From the NCBI GenBank assembly GCA_030596245.1, contig JAUVKN010000153.1, positions 1 to 9,517 on the forward strand: a stretch of DNA of 9,517 nucleotides, given 5' to 3'. This DNA is from Bacteroidia bacterium (GTDB lineage Bacteria; Bacteroidota; Bacteroidia; Bacteroidales; GCA-2748055). Below, piece by piece: positions 1 to 7,600 of this stretch. The number at the start of each line of letters is the position of its first letter. The first letter of the stretch is position 1. The translations under genes and the position numbers were made by a program. Under the pieces are notes generated by a model. The model was not told where the DNA came from. It was given only the letters and a program-made list of their open reading frames with translations, and searched no databases.

Positions 1-1311
1 CAGTAATCCACACTCCAGCCCTGCATGTATGGCTCTGATTTCCGGGATCTTTCCAAATTCTTTGTTGTATACATCCTGACAGATCTTGAGTATGGGTGAG
101 TCCATGTTTGGCTTCCATCCGGGATACTCCCCGCTTAGTTCCACATTGGCTCCCATGAGATGAAATACGGCTGCTATTTTCCATGCAGTGGCTTCCTTGG
201 CACTGTCTACCGAAGAGCGGGTCAGGTTCAGGGCCAGGAACTCTCCGTCTTTCACTTTGGCAATGGCCAGGTTATTGGATGTCTCAACCAGCCCTTTCAT
301 GGATTGACTCATCCGTTGAACTCCATTGGGACAGGCGAAAATGGCCCGAATAAATTTATATTGATCCTCTTTGGGAACTACACTGACCGGAAGGTCTGTT
401 TTCTCACAGGTAAAAGTCAGGTTCGGTTCAGTATCAGCAAACTCATTTTGATAGATGGTCTGGTAACCCTTCACCAGCTCCTCGAATTTTCCTGTAGCAT
501 GGGAAGGAACCAGAATGATTGCATGTGATTCCCGTGGGATGGCATTCCTGAGATCACCACCTGTAGCTTCTGAAAGCCTGATGTTCAAATCGGATTCGGC
601 CTGCATCATGAACCGGAAAATGATTTTATTGGCATTGGCCCTGCCAAGAGGGATATCTATTCCGGAATGCCCCCCCTTCAATCCTTCAGCATGGATCTTG
701 TAAGCCGTGTGGTCCGGTGGTACATCTTCTTCCACATAGGATTTTGATGCTGACACATCGATGCCTCCGGCACAGCCCACATATAGCTCACCCTCATCTT
801 CCGAATCCATGTTGATCAGGATATCTCCTTCCAGTAATCCGGGTTTTAATCCGAACGCACCGGTCATTCCGGTCTCTTCATCAATGGTAAGAAGTGCTTC
901 GATGGGACCATGTTTCAGGGATGTTGATTCCAGTACCCCCATGGCTGCTGCCACACCGATGCCGTTATCACTTCCCAGGGTTGTTCCATCAGCGGTGACC
1001 CAGTCGCCATCAATGATTGTCACGATAGGATCTTTTTCAAAATCAAACACTAAATCACTATTCTTCTGAGGTACCATGTCCAGGTGACCCTGCAGTACAA
1101 CAGTTTTCCGGTTCTCCATTCCAGGTGTGGCTTCCTTTTTTATAATCACGTTGCCCACATCATCCACAATGGTTTCCAATCCCAGGTTCTTCCCGAAATT
1201 CTTCATGTATTCAATGATCCCGGCTTCTTTCTTTGAAGGTCTTGGGATCTGTGTCAACGCATGAAAATGTTTCCAGATCTCCCGGGGATTCAGATTTTTT
1301 ATATTGCTCAT
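1..1311 (-). CDS. pepD: Cytosolic dipeptidase PepD (aminoacyl-histidine dipeptidase, M20 family), C-terminus cut by window edge
   Basis: Zinc dipeptidase of the M20 family; PepD enzymes hydrolyse a broad range of unblocked dipeptides, including Xaa-His and Cys-Gly, in the cytoplasm. The 437 residues in the window begin MSNIKNLNPREIWKHFHALT, and the frame is open from the start codon to the edge. Expected M20/PepD residues are visible: H76 and D78 in QGHLDMVPQ, D115 in LGSDNG, the catalytic and metal-binding pair E145-E146 in TIDEETG, D169 in NMDSEDEG, and the late metal-ligand histidine H429 in AIHAGLECG. Family members are about 485 residues long, so roughly 50 C-terminal residues lie beyond position 1. 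The start is ATG at 1311-1309 with an AT-rich leader and no Shine-Dalgarno site. It lies 17 nt downstream of the MFS carrier gene on the same strand, so the two are probably co-transcribed. Identification is secure; exact substrate range is inferred from the family. Confidence 0.95.
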   Translation of the reverse strand, partial: MSNIKNLNPREIWKHFHALTQIPRPSKKEAGIIEYMKNFGKNLGLETIVDDVGNVIIKKEATPGMENRKTVVLQGHLDMVPQKNSDLVFDFEKDPIVTIIDGDWVTADGTTLGSDNGIGVAAAMGVLESTSLKHGPIEALLTIDEETGMTGAFGLKPGLLEGDILINMDSEDEGELYVGCAGGIDVSASKSYVEEDVPPDHTAYKIHAEGLKGGHSGIDIPLGRANANKIIFRFMMQAESDLNIRLSEATGGDLRNAIPRESHAIILVPSHATGKFEELVKGYQTIYQNEFADTEPNLTFTCEKTDLPVSVVPKEDQYKFIRAIFACPNGVQRMSQSMKGLVETSNNLAIAKVKDGEFLALNLTRSSVDSAKEATAWKIAAVFHLMGANVELSGEYPGWKPNMDSPILKICQDVYNKEFGKIPEIRAIHAGLECGLL

Positions 1312-1328
1312 TTTTTATACAGTTTTAA

Positions 1329-2729
1329 TTATTCACTTTTCTCAATGTTCGGAAGTTGAAGTCCATAGCCTTTCTTCTTGTCTTCAGCTTTCAAAAGCAG
1401 TGCAAAGAGCAGCGCAAGGACGCCAAAGCTTGTAAAGATCATCATGGGCAGGGTATAGTTATAGGTGGCTACCTCAACACCTTCTTTCATTACATATCCT
1501 GTAATGCAATATTTTTGAAGTACCCATCCGATCAATGCCGGTACTCCCATAAGTCCCCAGTTCTGCACCCAGAAAATCAAAGAAAAGGAGGTTCCCAGGT
1601 ACCGAAAAGGGATGATCTTGGGAACAGATGGCCACATGGCTGAGGGTACCAGTGAAAAACCAATTCCGAGAACAATGATCAGGACTATGGCAATGACCCA
1701 GTGATCGATGAAGGGTACGGAAAAGAGGGCATGGACAATGATAAGCAGTACAGCACCAATGATCATGATGGAGGCACCTTTCCCTTTTTTGTCATAAATA
1801 CTACCGAAGAGTGGTGTCAGCAGAATAGCCCCAAAGGGAAGCATTGCAGGGATGGTTCCGGCCAGGGAATCGGAAACGTGAAACTTTTGAACCATCAGGT
1901 CCGATGCATACTTCAGAAAGGGGAAGACAGCCGAATAAAAAAGTACGCAAAGGATGGCGAGGTACCACCAGCCTCTGTTGTTCAAAATGAATCTGATATC
2001 TGAAACCTTAAATTTTTCCTCATCTGACTCTTCACTGTTGTGGGCAAGGAGTTCCGCTTCGGAGGCTTCCAGCTTCTTATCCATGAATGTGTAAAGGATA
2101 AAGGTAATAGGTCCGATGCAGAGCAGGACAAGCCCAAGCAGTATTGGTTTGGAAACATCTCCCATCCGAAGAGCTATCGGTGCAGAGACGCCAATGGCAA
2201 GGGCTGTACCCAATCTGGCAACTGAGACCTGCAATCCCATGGCCAGCGCCATCTCTTTTCCTTTGAACCACTTCACAACTATTTTGGAGACTGTGATCCC
2301 GGCAACTTCAACACCCACGCCGAAGATGGCAAATCCGATGGCAGCCATCATTACCTGTGCTTTGGTATCGAACCAGAGGATATGCCAGACAACCCCATCC
2401 AGGGAGTTGGTGGAGACTGCCCAGTATTTTAAGGCGGCACCCAGAACCATGATGGAAGCAGCGCCTATGCCGGTCATCCTAACGCCTATTCTGTCAAGAA
2501 CGATCCCACCCAGGATCAGCATGAACAGGAAGACATTGAACCAGCCGTATGCACTGGTAAAAAATCCATATTCAGCACTGTTCCACGAGAGCTGCTGTTC
2601 CAGTAATCCTTTCAAAGGGGCCATTGAATCGGTGACGTAATATCCGGCGAGCATTGTAAATGCTACGATGCCCAGCGCAGACCATCGCGCAACAGCTGAA
2701 TCTCTAAGGCTTTTTCTAATTGCTTCCAT
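1329..2729 (-). CDS. MFS transporter resembling the MFSD1 dipeptide carriers; probable peptide permease
   Basis: Twelve-helix major facilitator superfamily carrier of the inner membrane, 466 residues. Helices start near residue 16. The MFS motif A between TM2 and TM3 is seen at about 74-84 (LGGIVLDRIGVR). A charged, Glu/Lys/Ser-rich central loop (about 217-245) separates the two six-helix halves, and the tail is polar (from 447). Two segments match, from memory, the animal lysosomal protein MFSD1: WFKGKEMALAMGLQVSVARLG (about 154-174, end of TM4 into TM5) and the GIGFSLVPSAMWP...LGTSFSL...QNWGL stretch (about 355-393). MFSD1 has been described as a dipeptide transporter, and the gene directly downstream is the dipeptidase PepD, so dipeptide uptake is a reasonable inference. 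A TTG at 2732 could add one residue; I chose the ATG at 2729-2727. Membership of MFS is certain; the substrate is not proven by sequence. Sugar-phosphate or organic-anion carriage is the alternative. Confidence 0.9.
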   Translation of the reverse strand: MEAIRKSLRDSAVARWSALGIVAFTMLAGYYVTDSMAPLKGLLEQQLSWNSAEYGFFTSAYGWFNVFLFMLILGGIVLDRIGVRMTGIGAASIMVLGAALKYWAVSTNSLDGVVWHILWFDTKAQVMMAAIGFAIFGVGVEVAGITVSKIVVKWFKGKEMALAMGLQVSVARLGTALAIGVSAPIALRMGDVSKPILLGLVLLCIGPITFILYTFMDKKLEASEAELLAHNSEESDEEKFKVSDIRFILNNRGWWYLAILCVLFYSAVFPFLKYASDLMVQKFHVSDSLAGTIPAMLPFGAILLTPLFGSIYDKKGKGASIMIIGAVLLIIVHALFSVPFIDHWVIAIVLIIVLGIGFSLVPSAMWPSVPKIIPFRYLGTSFSLIFWVQNWGLMGVPALIGWVLQKYCITGYVMKEGVEVATYNYTLPMMIFTSFGVLALLFALLLKAEDKKKGYGLQLPNIEKSE

Positions 2730-2755
2730 CAAGTATATTTTTGTTAAAGAATCTT

Positions 2756-2770
2756 GCCCGCAGAGCGGGC
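2756..2770 (-). other. Short GC-rich hairpin in the leader of the MFS-pepD unit
   Basis: Perfect inverted repeat: GCCCGC at 2756-2761 and GCGGGC at 2765-2770, with a 3-nt loop. It stands out in an AT-rich intergenic region. Its nearest edge is 26 nt upstream of the carrier's ATG, so it would lie in the 5' untranslated region if transcription starts further upstream. Neither strand has a T-run directly after it, so it is not a standard intrinsic terminator. Role unknown. Confidence 0.4.
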
Positions 2771-2787
2771 GTTAAATAGTAACCTAT

Positions 2788-2832
2788 AAAAAGATTGATT
2801 ATTCCTGCCGTAAGCTGCAGGAATAATCAATC
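2788..2832 (-). terminator. Perfect 16-bp hairpin plus T-run: terminator or attenuator on the minus strand
   Basis: The arms at 2793-2808 (GATTGATTATTCCTGC) and 2817-2832 are exact reverse complements, with an 8-nt loop at 2809-2816. On the minus strand the stem is followed at once by TTTTT (2792-2788), the form of a Rho-independent terminator; the plus strand has no T-run after the stem. No minus-strand gene ends just upstream. It could therefore stop minus-strand read-through coming from the WYL gene (which would run antisense through the thioredoxin gene), or act as an attenuator in the leader of the MFS-pepD unit. A palindromic protein-binding site is also possible. The structure is directly visible; the function is inferred. 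Confidence 0.55.
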
Positions 2833-3000
2833 ACTAAAAATAGAAAAAATATACCTCCCTGTATCTATTTGTACAACATAGTGGATAAGTATCTGTTCCT
2901 ATATGCAGATAATTCCTATTTTAGCTGCAGTTGGAAAAGTTTTTGAGTAAGGTTTGAGGTTGGGAAACGACTATAATTTTATATCTGATAGAGACACCAT

Positions 3001-3522
3001 ATGAAAAAGGCAATATTGATAGTTGGACTGGTTCTTTTTGGGTTGAGTGGTGCGGTGTCGCAGGAAACAGTTAAATGGCACTCCATCGAGGAGGCTTTTC
3101 AACTTGCTCTTGAGGAGCCCAGGGTACTGGTCATTGATGTGTATACCAATTGGTGTGGATGGTGCAAGCGAATGGATGCGACTACTTTTTCGGATCCGGC
3201 AGTGGCTGAAATATTGAATAAGCACTTTTATCCTGTGAAACTGAATGCAGAGGGAAAGGAGGACATCATGCTTGGTGACCGCACTTTTAAATTTGTGGAC
3301 AATGGCAGAAGAGGCTACCATGAGGTTGCTGCCATTGTGACCAAAGGCCGGCTCTCTTACCCCACAATTTCCTATATAGATCACCAGGGAAGGGTATTGG
3401 AAGCAGCTCCGGGATTTAAAACAGTTTCCCAGTTCAATATGTACCTGGCCTACTACTCAAGTGAAGCATATAAATCCAAGACTTTTGAAGAGTTTTCAGA
3501 TACGTTTCAGGCTGAACTCTGA
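3001..3522 (+). CDS. Secreted thioredoxin-fold protein with CGWC active site
   Basis: Predicted exported thiol-disulfide protein of 173 residues. Residues 1-20 form a typical Sec signal peptide: two lysines, a hydrophobic core (ILIVGLVLFGL) and a likely signal peptidase I site after A-V-S (18-20). The active site is WCGWCKRMD, with C52 and C55, preceded by the beta strand VLVIDVY. The conserved cis-proline of the fold is P121 in LSYPT. It belongs to the thioredoxin-like/DUF255-related group common in Bacteroidota. From C52 to the cis-proline is 69 residues, against about 44 in E. coli thioredoxin, because of an inserted segment near 79-116 (EDIMLGDRTF...NGRRGYHEVAAIV). A reducing or disulfide-handling role in the periplasm is likely; the partner protein is not apparent. 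The start is ATG at 3001 with no Shine-Dalgarno site. The gene is divergent from the MFS carrier, and its last 16 nt overlap the 3' end of the WYL gene on the other strand. Confidence 0.9.
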   Translation: MKKAILIVGLVLFGLSGAVSQETVKWHSIEEAFQLALEEPRVLVIDVYTNWCGWCKRMDATTFSDPAVAEILNKHFYPVKLNAEGKEDIMLGDRTFKFVDNGRRGYHEVAAIVTKGRLSYPTISYIDHQGRVLEAAPGFKTVSQFNMYLAYYSSEAYKSKTFEEFSDTFQAEL

Positions 3523-4181
3523 TTTACATATCTCTCCTGCATCAGGGAGATTTCTGCTTTCAGGTCATCTCTTAGTTTAGCGGGTTCCAAAACCTCCCCA
3601 TCTTTTCCAAGACTGAGGATCATTGATTTGAACTCGTAGGTGGGGTGGACCCTGAAACTGAAAACAACATGCTCCTCGGTCTCTTCTATTATATTTTGTG
3701 TTTCATGCCAGGGTTGTGTGATCAGGTATTGGGCCTGGGTTTTCTGCACAGCAATGGTGATTAATGGGGGTACGCCCTGTGGGGCGATGATCCCGATGGC
3801 ATGTTTAAAGTAATCTGCAGCATTGAAATCGGGCTCCTGATAATCAATCCCGGAGGATTCCTGCAAGTCCCTGATGCGGTCCAGTGCGTAAGTTCGAACC
3901 TCTCCTTTGAATTCATTCAAACCCACCAGGTACCATCTGAATCCATGCTCTTTCAGCAGGTAGGGATGCACTTCATTGAAATAGGGTTTGTCCTCGTAAA
4001 AGGGGAGGTAATAGAGCCGAAGTACCTGTTTGTTTTCAATGGCTTTGATAATGGGATTAAGGTATGTTGTTCCTTTTATCTCCGGAGTTCTCCGGAAACT
4101 TATAAAACCACGATCGCGGTAACGTTCATACAATCCTGCGATCATGGACTGGATCTCCAGGTTGTTCTTGGAATATGCCAT
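3507..4181 (-). CDS. WYL-domain protein lacking an N-terminal helix-turn-helix
   Basis: WYL domains bind ligands, often nucleic acids or nucleotides, and normally regulate an attached DNA-binding domain. This 224-residue protein has the whole WYL region, entered through a linker (KGTTYLNPIIKAIENKQVLR, about 36-55), then VHPYLLKEHGFRWYLVGLNE (71-90) with the W83-Y84-L85 signature, and the RTYALDRIRDL strand-turn (96-106). A C-terminal WCX-type extension follows, ending FKSMILSLGKDGEVLEPAKL (about 184-203). Bacteroidota WYL regulators are usually about 300-330 residues with an HTH of roughly 60-100 residues first. Here a TAA at 4199-4197 closes the frame six codons before the ATG at 4181-4179, and I see no HTH coding upstream in any minus frame. 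It may be a stand-alone sensor, a protein that works through a partner, or an N-terminally deleted gene. The start has no Shine-Dalgarno site. WYL assignment is firm; the role is not. Confidence 0.85.
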   Translation of the reverse strand: MAYSKNNLEIQSMIAGLYERYRDRGFISFRRTPEIKGTTYLNPIIKAIENKQVLRLYYLPFYEDKPYFNEVHPYLLKEHGFRWYLVGLNEFKGEVRTYALDRIRDLQESSGIDYQEPDFNAADYFKHAIGIIAPQGVPPLITIAVQKTQAQYLITQPWHETQNIIEETEEHVVFSFRVHPTYEFKSMILSLGKDGEVLEPAKLRDDLKAEISLMQERYVNQSSA

Positions 4182-4204
4182 GTGACTGGTTGTTTTTTAT
4201 ATTT

Positions 4205-4212
4205 CAAAAATA
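4205..4212 (-). promoter_or_regulatory. Candidate Bacteroidota -7 promoter box for the WYL gene
   Basis: On the minus strand this reads TATTTTTG, an exact match to the Bacteroidota -7 consensus TAnnTTTG, 23 nt before the WYL ATG. That would give a short leader of under 20 nt. No convincing -33 TTG lies 19-21 nt further upstream (the sequence there is near TTATTAG), and the region is AT-rich, so a chance match is possible. Confidence 0.3.
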
Positions 4213-4292
4213 GCAAAACATGCTCTACTTCTAATAATTGCTGCTTACCTGTTTGGTTAAGGGGAATTTGCTTATCTTGACTTTTCAATCTG

Positions 4293-4685
4293 ATGACTGA
4301 ATTAAAAAGTGGCATAGGCAAATCCGGACAGGTCCAGGATCCGAGCAGGAAGGGCAATTGTATCCTCCATATCAGGAACAGATCCGGGAGCCGGCTCAAC
4401 CTGGTACTTCATGGAACTGAGGTAAATGTTGTACGTGCCATGACTGTTCATAGGTTCAAACGCCTGAAATTAAAGAAGGGTACCTATGTGCTTGAGGCCT
4501 GGCTTACCGATGGCCGCATTGGAATCAATGCCGTCAATATTCCACACATCAGCATTGAAAAGATAACTTCACGGAAAGATGTTTCCATAAGAGGCAGAAA
4601 AATTGTTGCCGATTTTGTCAACGACCGGGCTAAACTGGAGATCGATCGAGAGCCCTCAGCCGGAGACCTTGTTCAAAATATTTAA
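4293..4685 (+). CDS. Hypothetical small basic protein, probably beta-rich
   Basis: I do not recognise this 130-residue protein. It is rich in Lys and Arg, has no signal peptide, no membrane segment and a single cysteine (C23). The first 20 residues are polar and look disordered. After that the pattern alternates hydrophobic and polar residues in short strands: CILHIRNRSGSRLNLVLHG (23-41), FKRLKLKKGTYVLEAWLTDG (55-74) and IVADFVNDRAKLEID (104-118). This resembles small beta-sandwich modules in which a KKGTY-type turn precedes a strand, but I cannot name a family. It is divergent from the WYL gene (111-nt gap), and its stop shares the palindrome TTAA (4682-4685) with the metH stop on the other strand. 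Being open over the whole gap between two solid genes, with reasonable codon use, favours a real gene. The ATG at 4293 has no Shine-Dalgarno site and could be slightly off. Confidence 0.6.
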   Translation: MTELKSGIGKSGQVQDPSRKGNCILHIRNRSGSRLNLVLHGTEVNVVRAMTVHRFKRLKLKKGTYVLEAWLTDGRIGINAVNIPHISIEKITSRKDVSIRGRKIVADFVNDRAKLEIDREPSAGDLVQNI

Positions 4686-7600
4686 TAATTCAAATTGGAT
4701 GCCAGCAGGCGCTCTATCTGGCTAATGGTCAGTTTTTTCCTCCTGGCATAATCCTCCACCTGGTCCTTCCCGATTTTACCCACAAAAAAGTATTTTGATG
4801 CCGGATTGGCGAAGATCAGTCCGCTTACCGAAGCTGCTGGAAACATGGAATAATTCTCAGTAAGGCTGATTCCATAACGCTCCGCTTCAAGCAATTTAAA
4901 AAGCACCTCCTTCTCCGAGTGTTCCGGGCAGGCCGGATATCCATGAGCCGGTCTGATCCCCGAGTATTTCTCCTTGAACAGGTCATCCATTGCCAGTGCT
5001 TCATCTCCGGCATACCCCCAGTAATTTCTCCGGATATCTTTGTGTAAAATCTCAGTGAATGCTTCAGCAAGGCGGTCTGCAAGTGCCTTCAGCATAATGG
5101 CTGAGTAATCATCATGATCTGCATCGAACTCTTTCAGCTTCTCTTCAATTCCAATACCGGTTGTCACAGCAAAAGTGCCTATGTAATCGGAAAGTCCTGA
5201 GTCTACAGGGGCAATGAAATCGGAAAGAGAGAGGTTGGGCAGCTTCTCCTCTTTGGCGGTCTGATTTCTCAGGTTGGTGAACGTGGTAATTACTTTATTA
5301 CGGGATTCATCTGCATAAACCACGATGTCGTCTCCATCGGCATTTGCCGGATGTATTCCGTAGACAGCATTTGCAGTTAGCCACTTTTCGCCGATGATCC
5401 GGTCGAGCATCTCCTGTGCGTCATCATAAAGTTTACGGGCTTCCAATCCATATTTCGAATGATCGAAAATATGGGGGAATTTACCTCTTAACTCCCACGT
5501 TACGAAAAAGAAGATCCAATTGATGTATTCCCTGATCTGCTCCATGGGAAAGTCCAACAGGGATTGAATCCCCAATTGATTTGGTTTGAAGATGGAATCA
5601 GAGGTCCAATCCAGCTGGAGGGCATTCTTTCGGGCAGCATCCAATGAGAGGTATTTGATATCTTTTCCGGCCCCGGCATAATTTCGTCTCAAAGCTTCAT
5701 AATCCTCTCCTGTTTCCTGGATAAAATGCTCCCTTTTCTCTTTGGATAAAAGTGAGCTCACTACAGCCACACTTCTGGAGGCATCCTTAACATGGATCGC
5801 CGGCTGACCATACCGGGGTTCAATTTTCACTGCTGTATGGATCTTTGAGGTTGTCGCTCCTCCAATCAGCAAAGGTTGATTCATATGACGACGCTCCATT
5901 TCCGAAGCCACATGGATCATCTCTTCAAGAGATGGTGTGATTAATCCCGATAGTCCAACAATATCCACATTTTGCTTTTCAGCTTCATCCAGGATTTTAT
6001 CTGTGGGAACCATTACGCCAAGGTCGATCACTTCGTAATTGTTACATCCCAGGACCACTCCAACAATGTTCTTTCCAATGTCATGAACATCACCTTTTAC
6101 AGTGGCTAATAAGATTTTTCCGGCCGACAGACTTTCTCCGCTTTCTCCCCTGGCCTTTTCCTGTTCTATGAAAGGAAGAAGAGTGGCCACCGCACGTTTC
6201 ATGACCCGTGCACTTTTAACCACCTGGGGAAGAAACATTTTTCCATCTCCAAACAGGTCACCCACCACATTCATTCCATCCATCAGGGGACCTTCGATCA
6301 CCTTCAATCCAAGACCATATTTTTTATGCGTCTCAAGTGCGTCAGCTTCAATATGTTCAGTTAATCCTTTAATCAGGGCATGTTTTAATCGCTCCTCCAC
6401 CGGTTGTTCCCGCCACTCATCCCTCTTCTCTTCTGCTTTATCAGCCTGTTCGATGGTGGAGGAGTACTCAATGAGTCGTTCAGTTGCATCGGACCTGCGG
6501 TTCAATACCAGGTCTTCGGTGTATTCCAGCAATTCAGCCGGGATCTCATCGTACACCTGGAGCATACTTGGATTTACTATACCCATGTCCAGCCCTGCTC
6601 TGATGGCATGATAAAGGAACACGGAATGAATGGCTTCCCTTACCATGTTGTTGCCACGGAACGAGAATGAGAGATTGCTTATTCCTCCGCTGACCCTTGC
6701 ATGGGGCAGGTTCTCTTTGATCCACCTGGTGGTATTGATAAAATCTACCGCATAGTTGTTGTGCTCCTCTATGCCCGTCCATATGCTTAAAACGTTGGGA
6801 TCAAATATGATATCTTCAGGTGGGTAATTCAGTTTCTCCAGGAGCAGATGGTACGCGCGACTGCAAATCTCAATGCGTCGTTCAAAGCTGTCGGCCTGAC
6901 CCTGCTCATCAAATGCCATCACAATCACTGCGGCTCCATATCCTCTGATCTTAGTGGCATGCTCCAGGAATTGTGCCTCACCCTCTTTGAGACTGATGGA
7001 GTTGACAACTGCCTTACCCTGGATGCATTTCAATCCCGCTTCAATCACCGAAAATTTGGACGAATCGATCATCAGAGGCACCTTTGAAATATCAGGTTCC
7101 GCCAGTAGAAGGTTCAGAAACGTTACCATTTCATACTCAGCATCCAGCATGGCATCATCCAGATTGATGTCCAGGATCTGTGCACCATCTTCCACCTGCC
7201 GGCGTGCTATTTCAAGTGTCTCATCATATTTCTTTTCCCTGATCAGCCTTGCAAATTTTCGGCTTCCTGCCACATTGCACCGCTCCCCGATATTGATAAA
7301 ATTGGATCCTTCAAAAGCTGTCAAAGGCTCCAGCCCGCTCAGTTTCAAACCTGGTTTGTGGGCATGGGGTTCGCGTGATTCAGCTCTCTCCAGTAAATCC
7401 GAAAATGCTTTGATGTGTTCCGGCGTAGTTCCACAGCATCCCCCCACAATATTTACAAATCCCGAGTCCAGGAAGTCTTTGATCTGGACAGCCATCTGAT
7501 CGGGGGTTTCATCATATTCGCCAAACTGGTTGGGTAATCCTGCATTGGGATGAACCGAAATATAATGCGATGATTTGCCTGACATCTCCTCCAGGTAGGG

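Noticed and set aside
2116..2640. 174-codon plus-strand open frame inside the MFS gene
   Set aside because: Ser/Thr/Pro/Ala-rich translation typical of the antisense of hydrophobic membrane helices; the minus-strand transporter explains the region.
2736..2743. Exact TAnnTTTG match (TATTTTTG) on the plus strand upstream of the thioredoxin-like gene
   Set aside because: It is about 258 nt before the gene, has no -33 TTG at 19-21 nt, and transcription from it would cross both hairpins; likely chance in AT-rich sequence.
2904..2929. TGCAG...CTGCA inverted repeat in the intergenic region, and the repeated octamer AGCTGCAG (2813-2820 and 2923-2930)
   Set aside because: Arms of 5 bp with a 16-nt loop and a single 8-mer repeat are within chance expectation for the region.
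2971..3384. 137-codon minus-strand open frame opposite the thioredoxin-like gene
   Set aside because: Opposes a gene with a clear signal peptide and CGWC motif, and its own translation shows no domain features.
4142..4399. 85-codon minus-strand frame upstream of the WYL gene, considered as a missing HTH part
   Set aside because: It is out of frame with the WYL gene, overlaps its start, and its translation (rich in Leu, Pro and Trp) has no helix-turn-helix pattern.
6954..7499. 181-codon plus-strand frame inside metH
   Set aside because: Ser/Arg-rich antisense shadow of the strongly conserved pterin-binding region.
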